From positions 136,407,741 to 136,471,740 of the forward strand of contig CM041465.1 in the NCBI GenBank assembly GCA_023213395.1: a stretch of DNA of 64,000 nt, written 5' to 3'. The position numbers were made by a program, and so were the translations under genes. The notes beneath the pieces are model-generated. The model had not been told where the DNA came from. It made no database searches and worked only from the letters and a program-made list of their open reading frames with translations. This document shows positions 10,831-21,949 of this stretch, one piece after another (position 1 is the first letter of the stretch; the number at the start of each line of letters is the position of its first letter). Source of the stretch: Cycas panzhihuaensis (Eukaryota > Cycadophyta).

Positions 10831-11725
10831 TGTTGACTTATAGATTCCACTCCCTTGTGGAATCAATGCACTTGTCAAGGTTACACAACGCTATAGTCTA
10901 GTTTTAGGACACTGTCAACATGGTTATACACATATATTCCACATACATTCCATATATAATTCACAGAATGGTACACAAAGATGTAAATCAATACATACTT
11001 CAGTAAATCATCAACACACATCAAGAATGCACCAATTTCCACATAACTCTTCTTTTATTAATTCAACAGTTCATTTACACGTAGGTCGGAATGCCTCGAG
11101 CATTCCAAAGAAAGATACGCCCTTCATACACATGCGTACCAGATGGTACTTATCATGCACTCATGCTCCAATCTACCGTCATACGTCGCATCATCCGCAC
11201 CTTTGCATTTTGATCTCTCGGCTCCCCCCCTCGAGCACATGACATAGGAATGAATAACTCGGCTCTCACCCTCGAGAGTATACAATATGATTGACTCACT
11301 CGGCTCTCACCGAATGGTCCTCAAAGCACCATTAAATATGTCCCTTTGATGCCTTTTGGATGAAAGGTTATGACCCAAAGTCATAACCATACCTTTTGTT
11401 ACCAAGGTACCCTTTCACTTTAATCATTAGTTATACACTTTAACTAATGTCTCTTTAGGTCCAGACGTCCGCACGCACATCCGGGCAGCCCCAGGGCTTC
11501 CACCGTCCCATCGTCATGCGTACCGCCTGCTCGGCTCGTTCCGCTATTGGTACGCACTGCACATGCACTGCCCGTGCACGCACCTTTGTCATACGCACCT
11601 GCAATGCCTGTTTTTCTGCCATTTTGCCTCGTGCGTACCTCCATATGGTCCGCACTTGCACAACTCGAGTTATCTGACCTATCTCTGGTCCTCACACAGC
11701 CAGTGAGTCAATTTTCATGCCAACA
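10831..11725 (-). repeat. Solo LTR of the A family, minus strand
   Basis: 895 bp reading, on the minus strand, from TGTTGGC (end at 11725) to GTCAACA (10831). The flanks are GTACT (10826-10830) and GTTCT (11726-11730), a 4-of-5 target-duplication match, and no internal region is attached. This is therefore a solo LTR left by LTR-LTR recombination. It is closer to subtype 1 (1798-2729). The part at 11455-11700 is GC- and CpG-rich and holds several GTACGCA motifs. Apparent ORFs here (11444-11744) are chance frames. Confidence 0.8.
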
Positions 11726-11932
11726 GTTCTATCAGCAAGGATGAGAAATGTCACATTTATGATGCATTGAGTTTTCACCAATTGAAATTATATAGGGAAT
11801 TTGTGATTGGGGTAATGACATGATTACACCAACTTACCTTTGGTTATGATTACAAGATTGCTATGCTTTGTTAATATAGTTGGGATCCAAGTGGTCACCC
11901 AAGATGACATCACTTTGTAAGGACATGAACTT

Positions 11933-12145
11933 TGTAGTTAGACTCATTAGTGGGTAATTAGGCATTAATAGAATTATTTACGAAAGGACATAACTCTTTA
12001 TTAACATCACAACCCTTTGTTGATATATATATTGGACAATGTAATCTTGTATCATCATTCATTTCAATATTAATCAATTATATATTTGGGTCTTTTGGCC
12101 ATATTCGTCTTCTATGTACGAGCATGACTCATTTGGGTCACCTCA
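11933..12145 (+). repeat. K 5' LTR
   Basis: 213 bp, TGTAGTTA...CACCTCA. It matches 33889-34113 over its length (ATTAGTGGGTAATTAGGCAT, the ATTGGACAA block, TTGGGTCTTTTGGCCATATT). It is followed by the Met-tRNA primer site. Confidence 0.8.
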
Positions 12146-12147
12146 AG

Positions 12148-12160
12148 TGGTATCAGAGCC
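12148..12160 (+). other. K primer-binding site
   Basis: TGGTATCAGAGCC, complementary to the 3' end of initiator-Met tRNA, two bases after the LTR. Confidence 0.85.
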
Positions 12161-12833
12161 ACAATCTTGCCATCCTGATAAAAATAAACTATATGCATAT
12201 ATATATTTGTCCCATCCATTCTTGTCCTATCACTTGTTGGCCTGCAAAAACAAAACTGCATACAATATATATCATTATTTTTGCTTGTGTCTATATATAC
12301 ATTGTTGTCACCCTATCACATTGCATTCAAAACGGACATGCCTATCTCGATGTGACAATTAGCACCATCGACCACACATACTGCATTCGCTTGTCTCACA
12401 CTAGTCATACTAGAGTCGTTGATCGCACTAGACTCGTCGACGTCATCTTCATATCCTTGGTGTATCAAGGGAGTTGTTGCATAATAATTTTGCAGGCAGA
12501 CTAGGGTCGCCTTATATTCATATCCCTGCTTGAGTCGTCACGAAATTCATATCCCTGCCCCATGTACCTTGTATCAGCTGAGTTGTTACAAATTCATTGC
12601 CACGAAATTCATATCTTTGAGCATAGATCAGATTGATCATCCAGAGGCGCAATCCCCGATGTGTAAGTGTATACTTGTTGAGTCATAGTCAATAATGGGT
12701 ATAGTGTTAGATCTCTCACCAATGTATAGCAAAGTCTGCATATTGATTTAGTTTCTTGGCTTCATGTTGATTGCCTCGTTGTCATACTCATCAAGTCATA
12801 ACCGAGTTAAATATTTAGGTTAAGTTTTGATGC

Positions 12834-12894
<61 letters not shown>

Positions 12895-13097
12895 TATATA
12901 TATTACATGACATGTTTTACAACCATTAATAATATTTGATTATTTTAGCATTAGACTAATATTTGATCACTTTTAATACAAAATTTCTACGATCATTTTC
13001 AAACCATATTCATTGACCAAACAATAGGCCACATTTATAAACTTTCAACAAAGTCAAAAAATATATATTTATATATAGAAGATACAAGATCGAATAT
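12161..13097 (+). other. K 5' internal remnant, largely non-coding
   Basis: This is the expected K leader and gag N-terminus, but no gag similarity could be read. Four imperfect copies of an ATTCATATCCCTG-like unit lie between about 12448 and 12620. A long TA tract follows (12837-12904), then AT-rich sequence up to the broken X+ LTR. The open frames at 12114-12504 look accidental. Confidence 0.4.
12837..12904. repeat. (TA)25(CA)n(TA)n dinucleotide repeat
   Basis: Twenty-five TA units (12837-12886), then a short CA run and more TA. Likely to be variable in length. Confidence 0.95.
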
Positions 13098-13180
13098 ACA
13101 TGTATGTTCCATGCAAGACATTTCCTACATGTATATGCAAACATGTATGTGCAAACATGTCTTGCATGGAACATACATGT
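13098..13180. repeat. 24-bp perfect inverted repeat at the broken X+ 5' end
   Basis: The arms 13098-13121 and 13157-13180 are exact reverse complements around a 35-nt spacer. The right arm is normal X LTR sequence (GCATGGAACATACATGT); the left arm is the same LTR piece inverted. This fold-back replaces the start of the 5' LTR. Confidence 0.9.
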
Positions 13181-13326
13181 GTCCTACATATAACTAACTC
13201 AAGCTTGTATAAATACGTAAGTCATTTCCTCAAGAGAATCAATGAAGAGGGAAGTTCTTCTTTCCTCCTCCTATTCTAGTATTCTTGTGCTTGCTAAGAT
13301 CTGTGTTTGAATCTAAATGCATATCA
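13157..13326 (+). repeat. X+ 5' LTR, truncated
   Basis: This matches the last ~170 bp of the 3' LTR (22827-23107): CATGGAACATACATGTGTCC, TTGTATAAATACG, CTTCTTTCCTCCTCC, ending ATGCATATCA. The first ~110 bp of the LTR are lost at the inverted repeat. A TATA-like TATAAATA lies in the conserved part (about 13208). Confidence 0.8.
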
Positions 13327-13328
13327 AT

Positions 13329-13340
13329 TGGTATCAGAGC
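13329..13340 (+). other. X+ primer-binding site
   Basis: TGGTATCAGAGC two bases after the LTR end ATATCA. The same arrangement occurs in X- on the minus strand. Confidence 0.85.
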
Positions 13341-13832
13341 ATCGTCGATCTCTGGAGATCTTAGCATTAATATCTCTCTCTCTTCATTCACTTCTCCTTT
13401 ACTTTTTGTTTAGACTTTTTCTTCTAGACCTATTTTTTTTCCCTCAGCCATAAAGATTGAGGAAAGTTATCACAACTTCTTTACATTTTTACTTATTTCC
13501 ATAGAGACTCGAACCCTAACCCTAGCAAGGATGGCGAAAGCACACGTCCTTTCTTTGCACCGTCATTGACATCAATATTAGAACGATTGCGATTGCGCAA
13601 AAAAAAGAAAAAAGAAGGCGATCTTATTTGGTATAACGTGTAGTCAACGCTCTATACCTTCGCAACCAATAATCTCACGAGTCTTTTCAGTTCACTAACA
13701 GGAGAATGGTTGTTGGTTGGGACCCATTATTGGATGCCAAAATTGGTTAAACCGAGTGAAACTTCAGATTGTATGGGGCTCCTCTTGTCCATGGCTTCGA
13801 CGGTGAAACTTCGATTATTGTATGACTGGTGA

Positions 13833-14168
13833 AGGATCGATTATTCTGTGGACTATGGCAAGAAATCCAAGCTCAGTTTCAGAGTGTACCCATCGCCCCA
13901 AGTGTCAACCTCTGTGGTGGAGCCTTACAATAGCGTCTTGTCCACTCATTCTCTTCTTGAACACATCGACATGGCAGTCATGCTTGACAACAAGGCCATT
14001 TATGACATCTGCAAGCGTTCCCTCGGCATTGAGAGGCCCACCTACACCAACCTCAACAGGCTCGTCTCCCAGGTCATATCGTCATTGACGACATCTCTAC
14101 ATTTTGAAGGAGCGCTGAACATGGACATAATGAAGTTCCAGACGAACTTGATGCCGTATCCTAGAATC
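13833..14168 (+). pseudogene. Alpha-tubulin fragment captured in X+
   Basis: One frame reads [70 protein letters not shown] and [11 protein letters not shown]. This is unmistakably plant alpha-tubulin, about residues 155-265 of the roughly 450-residue protein. The frame is open across this segment, with substitutions at usually fixed sites (for example FEGALNMD). Similarity stops sharply after PRI, where the next tubulin residues are replaced by unrelated sequence. It lies in the same orientation as X+, between its primer site and tandem repeats. This is the pattern of host sequence transduplicated into an LTR element. Not a functional gene. Confidence 0.9.
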
Positions 14169-14646
14169 CCAAAAAGGGTCTTTACATGGAATCTTTATCC
14201 TTAACAGTGTTCTCGTCTTCCTTTTGTTTCTACAAAAGTTAAGTCATTTGACGCCATCTCTCACTCGAAGATGGGTTACTTCCCTCTCCATGTTAACGGA
14301 TTTCATGCTACAAGGCGAGATGCTCCTTATGCTGCACGCTACCACGAATGTTTGAGCTCAGCGTTGTCCTAAGCGTCTCCGAAGTCTATCTGCACGAATT
14401 TGTCTTCGAAAGATCTAAGTGCATTGACTACTTCATCGAAGCCAACGACAAGATGTCTTTGCTCTCCCATGACACACAGGGTCTCATTTCGTTGCAGACT
14501 TCATAAATCCTCCTATGGCTGTTGGGGGAAGAACCCTATGTCGATGTCGACTAAAGCAACTCATCATTCGAGTCCCGTCACAGGTGCCTGTTTCATATAT
14601 TTAGATATTCTAGCTGATTGTGGAGCAGACAATGGAATTTGCACTT
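14169..14646 (+). pseudogene. Coding-like captured sequence, unidentified
   Basis: Directly downstream of the tubulin break the plus strand reads peptide-like runs in changing frames, for example VLSVSEVYLHEFVFERSKC and IDYFIEANDKMSLLSHDTQG near 14350-14480. Base composition is like exon sequence rather than the AT-rich surroundings. I do not recognise the family. It may be a further piece of host transcript captured with the tubulin and WD-repeat segments. Confidence 0.35.
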
Positions 14647-14812
14647 ACCATTGAATCTGACAATAGAACTAATGTTAATGTAGTGGAATGGAGCCCATCT
14701 CAGGACTTTCTGCTTTTATCAGCAAGCAGAGACCCTGATTTGCTTCTTTATGATCTTAGAAGCCCTAGACAACCTCTTCACAAGTTTTAGGGCCACACAC
14801 ATCCAAATCTTG
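14647..14812 (+). pseudogene. WD-repeat protein fragment captured in X+
   Basis: One frame reads NVNVVEWSPSQDFLLLSASRD, PDLLLYDLRSPRQPLHKF, a stop, then GHTHPN. The pattern hydrophobic-x-W-SP, LLLSAS-D, LLLYDLR, then GH of the next repeat is that of one WD40 blade. It shows a second unrelated host gene in the same element. The exact parent gene is not identified. A TAG where KF(K/Q)GH is expected shows decay. Confidence 0.65.
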
Positions 14813-15579
14813 GGCAACATTTACAGATTTACAAGCCTACATTTGTTGGCATTGGGATGACATTTGTTACACGTGGCAAGGTTCGAGATAGATCTCTCTA
14901 TACAATGCAAACATTGGAGAGCCCATAAACAGAGGATTTGATGCTAACTTGGTAATGTGCAATGTGAATGACAAGGCTAGTTCTCAGAGAATGTGCATGG
15001 TAGGCAAGCAAATCACTCAGTTGTCTCCAATCTGGCAGGTTAATGCAGATGCTCCCAAGACGAGGAGGATGCCTTATGCCAGATGCACTCTCTCATGTCT
15101 GTTGGAGCTTCAGTCTATACAACCTATGCTTATCCGTCACCTCCTAACCAACCTTTCTTCTCGAGTGATACTCTCTCTAATATTGTCAGTTTGCATCTTC
15201 ATTGCAATAGCGATGGCAATTGTGGCCTACAATGCCGCTGTATCACAAGAGTGGTTTCCTTCATTCTTGACCATTGTTGTATGGTTACTCATTGCTCTAC
15301 CATTTGATGGTGCTTGCGTAGGTCCTCTTGCTCGTCTTTCGCACCAAGGACAAGACCACAGACAGAAAAACAAGATTGCCATAACCAACAACAAAGCATA
15401 GGGATATCACCGTCAGTTATGAAACAAGAAATGATTGATGCAAACATTGATCGACAATATAAAGGTCAAATACTACAACTAATCATAGACACGCCATTGG
15501 TAGTTAAAGGTACTTCTCATGGAGTTCCTTCTTATGCATTATTTCTTGATCAAGCACAACACCAAGTCAATCACAAACT
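14813..15579 (+). pseudogene. Coding-like captured sequence with a hydrophobic segment
   Basis: This continues as peptide-like runs: PTFVGIGMTFVTRG, SLYNANIGEP, MCNVNDKASSQRM, VGKQITQLSPIW, then in another frame (14949-15401) a strongly hydrophobic stretch (ILSLILSVCIFIAIAMAIVA and FLTIVVWLLIALPF) that would make two membrane helices if read in that frame. From 15410 to 15579 another frame is open up to the Y insertion and appears to continue after 21866. Not recognised. Confidence 0.35.
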
Positions 15580-15937
15580 TGTTCGGGAACATGAAATCAT
15601 ACACTGATGTTCCCATATGCAGGATCTTTAACCATACATAGCAAGCAACAAATAGAAAACATAGAAAACAGATGCATAGTACACAGGTATTTATGTGGGA
15701 AACCCTTTCGGGAAAAAACCCACCACAAAGAGGATCCTTGATGGATCACTTGATATTACACAATGAATACTTGGATATGAATATACAAGGCCTCAAGGCT
15801 TTTATACTCTCCAAGAGGTGTCACTCGATTAGGGTTGTGACCCTTCGCATAAGTCGCACCTTTTGGCTCACACCCTTTCACATTATTAAACCTCATTAAC
15901 ATTAATTAAGTGGCTTAATAATTAGCTACCACGTTAA
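15580..15937 (-). repeat. Y 3' LTR
   Basis: 358 bp; on the minus strand TTAACGTGG...CCCGAACA. A TATAAAAG box on the minus strand lies at 15799-15806 and a GTGGG...CCCAC hairpin at 15695-15723. The end on the coding side is bordered by the polypurine tract TTAAGGGGGGATC (minus strand, 15938-15950). Confidence 0.9.
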
Positions 15938-16005
15938 GATCCCCCCTTAATGTGAATGTGGGGAACTTGCAACGTGTAGCAGTTGAGTTATCACGAAGGC
16001 TGGAA

Positions 16006-18171
16006 CTATCCCGCAGCTTCTTTATCCTTGTCGATACATCCCCCCTCAAGGATAACATTGGTGAGCCCTAATCCGGTACGCATCTTCATGAATTGATCTT
16101 CAGTGAGTGGCATGGTGAACACGTCTGCAAGTTGTAATTCACTCGGACAATAGTCGACCTGCAGTTTCCCTGACTGGATCTGCTCACGAATGTAATGGTG
16201 CTGAATCTTGATATGCTTTGTACGCACATGAAACTTTGGATTCTTCGACAGACGAATGGTACTCTGATTATCAACAAAGAGAATCAGATGTCCATTGGAA
16301 ATGCCAAGAAATTCCAAGAGACCTTGCAACCATACTGCTTCTTTCGCACCAACACTGAGTCCTTGATATTCTGCTTCTGTAGAAGATAGCGCCACTGTCT
16401 GCTGCTTCTTCGACTACCACGAAACAAATCCATTGCTAATTCTAAACAGATATCCAGCAGTGGACTTCCGATTGTCGAAATCTCCTCCCCAATCAACATC
16501 CGTGTAGCCATGCAACTTGATCTTCTCACCTCTACGGTATTCAAGACGAAGATTGATTATTCCCTTTAGATATTTCAAAATCCGCTTTGCTGCCGCCAAA
16601 TGAGGCTCCTGAGGATTCTGCATGTAGCGGGAAACCAATCCAATAGCATAGGCAATATTTGGCCTGGTATGAGTCAAATAGATAAGACTCCTTAGCAACT
16701 GGCGATACTTAGTACCATCTACAGAAGGTTGGGCCATGTCCTTCTGCAACCTTGCGCCTTTTACACATGGTGTTGCAACAGGTTTGCAGTGCTGCATCCC
16801 AAATCTTTCTAGTAAGTTCTTCACATACTGTGATTGCGACAACACGATCCTATCTTCCATCTGCCTGATCTGAATGCCCAACAAATAATGAAGTTCCCCG
16901 AGATCCGTCATGTCAAATGAAGCTCCCAAATTGGATTTGACTTCAGCGATAGCCTTGCCATAATTACCGTCGATGATTAGATCATCCACATAGACCATGC
17001 AAGCAACTACGGAAGTCCCTCTTCTCTTCACATACAGGTTCGAGTCGAGTTTTGAGATTTCAAAAGCTTCAACTTTCAACTTGGCATCCATCTTCTCATA
17101 CCAAGCACGGGGTGCTTGTTTCAGGGCATAGATTGACTTTTTCAGACGGCAAACAAGATGCTCCTGGCCATCCTTAATGAATCCCAGAGGTTGCGACATG
17201 TATATCTTCTCCTTTAGATCCCCATTAAGGAATGCAGACTTAATGTCCATTTGGTGTAACTCCCAATCTAACGCAGTTGCTAAGGAAATGAGTAAGCGGA
17301 CTGTTGTCATCTTGGAGACTGGTGCAAACGTCTCCTCGTAGTCAATTTCTTCTTTCTGTTTGAATCCCTGCGCAACAAGTCGAGCTTTATACTTGTCCAC
17401 GTCTCCATCGCACTGGAACTTTCTCTTATAGACCCACTTGAATCCTACAAGGTTCTTTGACGGAGGGAGTGGAACCAAATCCCATGTATCATTCTTCCGT
17501 AGAGAACTATACTCTTCCTCCATTACAGCTCTCCATCGTGGATCTCCTTTTGCTTCAGCAAACAAATCAGGATCACTAGAGTCATTGGTGTCTACCGGCA
17601 GAGTTCGACTGGCATGCTGATTTTTGGTTCGTCTGTCATCAGTTAGGGTTTGCATCGCCACACTGGAATCTTCAAGAGTTTTCCTTGCCCATAAAGGTAT
17701 AGAAGGACCCGTTGTTGTAGGTACTTCTTGTCGTGGCGGCTCCTCAGTATTACTCGTCCCACTCGATCTTGCTTCCTCAAGTGCTACATCAACTGGCTCA
17801 TCGTCCTCTTCGCTTGAAGAATCTGGGAATGGGAGAAGGGGAGGGTAAAAAGGTTCCTCTGATGCCTTTTCAGCATGATACGTCGATGAATCGTCAAATT
17901 TAACATCCCGACTAACCACAATCTTCTCCCCCTGTGGATCCCATAGTCTGTAGGCTTTGTTCTTCGTGCAATACCCCATGCATATGCACTTAAGACTTTT
18001 CCGATCCAACTTTTTTCGAGTATTGTTAGGGATGTGGGCGTATGCAATACACCCAAACGTTCTCAAATGGCTAATGGTAGGCTTCTGACCGGTCCATTTA
18101 TCTTCGGGGGTCATGTTGCGAACTGTCTGAGTGGGTACCCTGTTCAAAATATAAACAACGCCACGCCCCAA
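16006..18171 (-). pseudogene. Y reverse transcriptase and RNase H
   Basis: On the minus strand from 18171 the frame gives the integrase C-terminal region (TFGCIAYAHIP, KCICMGY), an acidic linker, then copia [62 protein letters not shown] and the active-site strand VYVDDLII with both Asp residues. RNase H follows: HGYTDVDWGGD, a TAG/TGA-type stop at 16414-16416, then VALSSTEAEYQGL, FVDNQSTIRLSKNP, HVRTKHIKIQHHYIRE and the LADVFT(M)PL end. One frameshift against the integrase frame lies near 18165. All main catalytic motifs survive, so the damage looks slight. Confidence 0.92.
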
Positions 18172-19140
18172 AACTTCGGTGGCAGGTTTTTAGCGTGCAC
18201 CATAGACCTCGCCATCTCCATCATGGTACAGTTTTTTCTTTCAATAACTCCATTCTGTTGTGGGGTATACGGGATTGTAAACTCCCGCTTTATACCATGG
18301 TTACGACAGAATTGATTGAACGCATAATTGTCGTACTCCTTGCCATTATCACTTCGTAAATATTTTATTTTCTTATCACTTTCATTTTCAATCATCGCTT
18401 TCCAATCATGGAAGCGATCAAATACGTTTGACTTGTTCTTGAGAAAATAAACCCAGGCTTTCCTGGTGTAATCATCCACAAACACAAGTGTATATTGGGC
18501 TCCTGATATCGAAGGGTTTGGGAGTGGTCTCATAATATCTGAGTGCACAAGCTCTAGCTTCTCCTTGGCTCTCCAGGCATTATTCTGAGCGAAAGGATAG
18601 CGGTGATGCTTGCCACACATACACCCTTCGGATACACTGACTGAGCAGGAAACCGACGACAGTCCTTCCACCATCTTCAACCTCTTTAGTAGTGCAATGC
18701 TCCTGTAATTAAGATAGCCAAGGCGATTGTGCCACAGTTTACTTTCGTCATCCGCACTGGCAACAAAGGCATAGGACTTCTTCTGAGATTGAAATTTCTC
18801 AAACACCCAGAAGTTGTCCTTGACTTTCCCGGTTGCTACAACAACAAAGTTCTGTTTTGGGCCCTTTATCAGGCACTTATCATAATAGAGCTCCACTTTC
18901 ATACCTTGTCTGCAGATCTCCCGAGTAGACAAAAGGTTCAACTGCATCTTGGGTACATAGTATACCCCGAAAAACTTGCCTCCTGCAATGGAAACTTCAC
19001 CGATACCATCTACCGGCAACACGCGAGCATCTCCAAGAACGATCTCAGCACCAATTTGATTTGCTTTCAATGTATCAAAGTTCCGCCTCTGGTAAGAGAT
19101 GTGCTTCTGTGCTCCAGAATTTAGTACCCAATAGTCTCTC
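18144..19140 (-). pseudogene. Y protease, GAG-pre-integrase and integrase
   Basis: The minus-strand frame starts with WVLNSGAQKHIS, the copia protease site in which the catalytic Asp of D-S-G is Asn. Next come VPKMQLNLLS, LWHNRLGYLNYRS (pre-integrase His pair) and CMCGKHHRYPF (zinc Cys pair). The integrase core has all three acidic residues: ELVHSDIM, RSDNGKEYD and PQQNGVIERKN. The frame ends at 18144 in FWGVALFIF, where a frameshift separates it from the rest of pol. Length and order are normal for copia. Confidence 0.9.
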
Positions 19141-19149
19141 CAATCTGTT

Positions 19150-19991
19150 CTACCGACAAGGTCTCAACGGACGCAATGAGCAAAGAACATTCTTTCCTTT
19201 ATCATCCTGGTTACCTTTGCGCTTGTCACGACGCTTGAACCAACAATTCTTTTCGCGGTGACCATCCTTCTTGCAGTAATTGCACTTTCCATTAAACTTC
19301 TTCTTGTCTCGAGAGCTTTCTCCAGACCTTTGTGTGATTTTCTCCTCCTTAGGGGACTCCTTCCTCTGAGTTTTCATGGCTAAGGCCTGACTTGATGAAG
19401 ATCCACCAAGCAATCCATGATGTTTTAGCTTGACATCCTCTGCTAGAATTAGGTTTTTGAGCCCATCGAAAGTTTCTGCTTCCATCACTTCATCTCTACC
19501 ATAAATGGTCTAGAATGTGGCGAATGCAGTAGATAGCTTCGACATGATTATCGCAAACAAGAGTGTATCATTGATTGAGTTCTACTTCAATTCTTCTAGC
19601 TTGTTCCTCAAGTCGATATTTTATTTAGGTAGGAGTTGATATTGTTCTCATCTTCAACTTTTGAATTGAGTAGTTCCAACATCAGAGCAAGACGCCTATT
19701 CGTCTTCTTCTTCTCAAAAGTATCACACAACTTCGTCCAAATCTCGGCTGGGTCATTTAGATTGTGAACTAGAGCCCTGTGGTCCGGTGCCAGTGAGAGT
19801 TTTAGTAATCCAATAGCCATGTATTGCTTCTCTTCGAGTTTGATACGCTCCTTATGGTCAAGTGGGACTGAAACAAGCTTCGCCTTGGTGATTCCCCGAA
19901 GTTGGTTCACCATCAATATAAGCTCCATGTTAGCCTTCCATTCACTGAAATTATTACCGTTAAAGATAACCTTAGGCATAAGCTTCTCCAT
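19150..19991 (-). pseudogene. Y gag with one zinc knuckle
   Basis: The likely start is the Met at about 19991 (MEKLMPK, then FNGNNFSEWK), the usual copia Gag opening, rather than the upstream Met at 20120. The capsid region includes AIGLLKLSLAPD, AEIWTKLCDTFEKK and LELLNSKVEDENNINSYL. A break lies between 19607 and 19489. The second part has a basic Ser-rich stretch and one CCHC knuckle, CNYCKKDGHREKNC. It runs out near 19150 in a different frame from protease. Confidence 0.85.
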
Positions 19992-21496
19992 CTCGAACAA
20001 CAGGCTACAATATGAATCACACGACACCAAACAAACGTATTTAGGATGGAAATGCATCCTTGTGACCTCCTCTGCCTCACGAGCACGCTTCCAAAGGGAC
20101 CCAACACGGATTATACCCACGTTAAGTGAGCCACCGACTGTTTATGTCTCCTTATCCGTCAACAAACGACCTTAAATAGCCATTAAATGTCACAATCGAC
20201 ACTCACAATGGCTACAAATATGTGCTCCAAAACAAAGGACGGCTCCACACGATGACGATGCACGGTCTCCAAGTCAACAATCCACAAAAAACACCTCGAT
20301 CCACACTCAAAACGGCTCAAGGACGCTTCAAATTCTATCACAGTACTTCACCTTAGGTAAAATCTCATATATCAATGGTATACAAGGGTCTTTTTATATT
20401 TTATCATTGAGGGGAATATGCCAAAAGGCATATTCCCAACAAATGTGACTTTTAAAAACTCCCGCACCTCTTCACTTAACGCACATGTTAAAATATGTTA
20501 ATAAACATGTGATTAAATATAGGAAGGGGTACCAAAGGTTATATTTATCCAAATATAACCTTTTGAGATCTCTCGCAAAGAGAGATAAGGTGCGGCAGCC
20601 GTGTGATGACCTCCGTTGATTCGCGGACCTGCACTTGTCTCTATAGTCCTGCACAGATCTGCAGACTTGCCCACGGACGTGTGCTCCTCTTTACAGCTGG
20701 TAAGCTGACTAGACACGGCCCTGCTAACACCAATACTTACCAGCCAAGAGGAAATGCGCCCAGACACCTTAGATCAACGCCCAATCACTGAGGGCAGTGC
20801 CCAACCATCATTAAAAGGACCCAGAACAACAGCAAATCGGCCCAACTAGTTTTCAAACATGCCCATGCATGTTAATAAATGCCCGACCAACCTCTATATG
20901 GCTATTTTAGGCTTTATATATGTACACGAGTCTCCAAAATCCTCATAAATACAGAAAAAAACAATGAAAACAGCCTTTTACTGCTGTAAACCTCAACCCA
21001 ACACTTATATTTAGACAGAAAATAGCCAATTTGGCCTTCAATCACGTCCACTGGTGCTTACACGAAGGTTTGATAGCAAGCAGTACCAAAAATGACCCAT
21101 TTTTTATCGATTTTTATGGTATTTTGATGAGGAATATAGTAAACTTACATGTACATATGCTTGGCTGTCCTTAAAGTCGCTGAATCACCATCAGTGCGTG
21201 TTCTGCTTGTTTGAATCACTTCAACAGATCATCAACCGGCTTCAGATGACCCCCAACGAGCCAACTCCAACCACAAACGTGGTCTTCACGCCTGAATATT
21301 GACTCCAATAACCCTTACACTTCGTTGAATAGTGATCTCCACTGCTTCAACCACCACTGATTTGCTGTGCCTGCTTTTGCACGATGTTGGGGTTGATGAA
21401 CCCTCAAGACTTGTCTTGGGTCAGACGGCTTCACCCTGCAACCAACGATCACACCGCCCCGCTCACCGTCAAACTTCAGCTGTGTAGGACCTTATT
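19992..21496 (-). other. Y 5' leader
   Basis: About 1.5 kb between primer site and gag, long for a copia element. No coding homology seen on either strand; frames at 20472-20791 and 19819-20175 look accidental. A GC-rich patch lies around 20590-20780. Confidence 0.55.
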
Positions 21497-21508
21497 GCTT
21501 TGATACCA
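21497..21508 (-). other. Y primer-binding site
   Basis: The minus strand reads TGGTATCAAAGC directly after the LTR end CCCGAACA: the Met-tRNA type with one change from TGGTATCAGAGC. Confidence 0.85.
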
Positions 21509-21866
21509 TGTTCGGGAACATGAAATCATACACTGATGTTCCCATACGCAGGATCTTTAACCATACACAACAAGCAACAAATAGAAAACACAGAAAACAG
21601 ATGCACAGTCCACAGGTATTTACGTGGGAAACCCTTTCGGGAAAAAGCCCACCAGAAAGAGGATCCTTGATGGATCACTTGATATTACACAATGAATACT
21701 TGGATATGAATATACAAGGCCTCAAGGCTTTTATACTCTCCAAGAGGTGTCACTCGATTAGGGTTGTGACCCTCTGCATAAGTCGCACCTTTTGGCTCAC
21801 ACCCTTTCACATTATTAAACCACATTAACATTAATTAAGTGGATTAATAATTAACTGCCACGTTAA
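21509..21866 (-). repeat. Y 5' LTR
   Basis: 358 bp, partner of 15580-15937. Minus-strand TATAAAAG at 21728-21735 is the likely promoter box. Hairpin GTGGG...CCCAC at 21624-21652. Confidence 0.9.
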
Positions 21867-21949
21867 CAACTGAAGTTGGTCTACATTTGAATCATGCCGG
21901 GCAAGCATCAACGACAACCTCTGGTACACATATCCTTCAATATTATTCT

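Larger units (their letters stand above)
15580..21866 (-). mobile_element. Ty1/copia element Y, minus strand, nested in X+
   Basis: LTRs 15580-15937 and 21509-21866 (358 bp each, about fifteen differences by eye), primer site at 21497-21508, gag 19150-19991, protease/integrase 18144-19140, RT/RNase H 16006-18171, polypurine tract 15938-15950, all on the minus strand in the copia order PR-IN-RT-RH. Flanks AAACT (15575-15579) and CAACT (21867-21871) match 4 of 5 if the LTR begins TTAACG rather than TG. Damage: a broken gag, a protease Asp changed to Asn, one frameshift near 18165 and one stop at 16414-16416. It is one of the better-preserved elements. Confidence 0.9.

Noticed and set aside
11444-11744. 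Overlapping frames on both strands
   Set aside because: They lie in the GC-rich part of a solo LTR; the openness comes from low stop-codon content.
12148-12160. tRNA-like matches (also 13329, 26796, 36704, 56579)
   Set aside because: These are primer-binding sites of LTR elements, 12-13 bp only; no tRNA gene with cloverleaf was seen.
13833-14168. Functional alpha-tubulin gene
   Set aside because: Only about a quarter of the protein, abrupt ends, no neighbouring exons, and changes at conserved residues.
15083-15401. Membrane protein gene with two helices
   Set aside because: The hydrophobic frame has no start context or homologue I recognise, and lies among broken captured pieces; kept only as a remnant.
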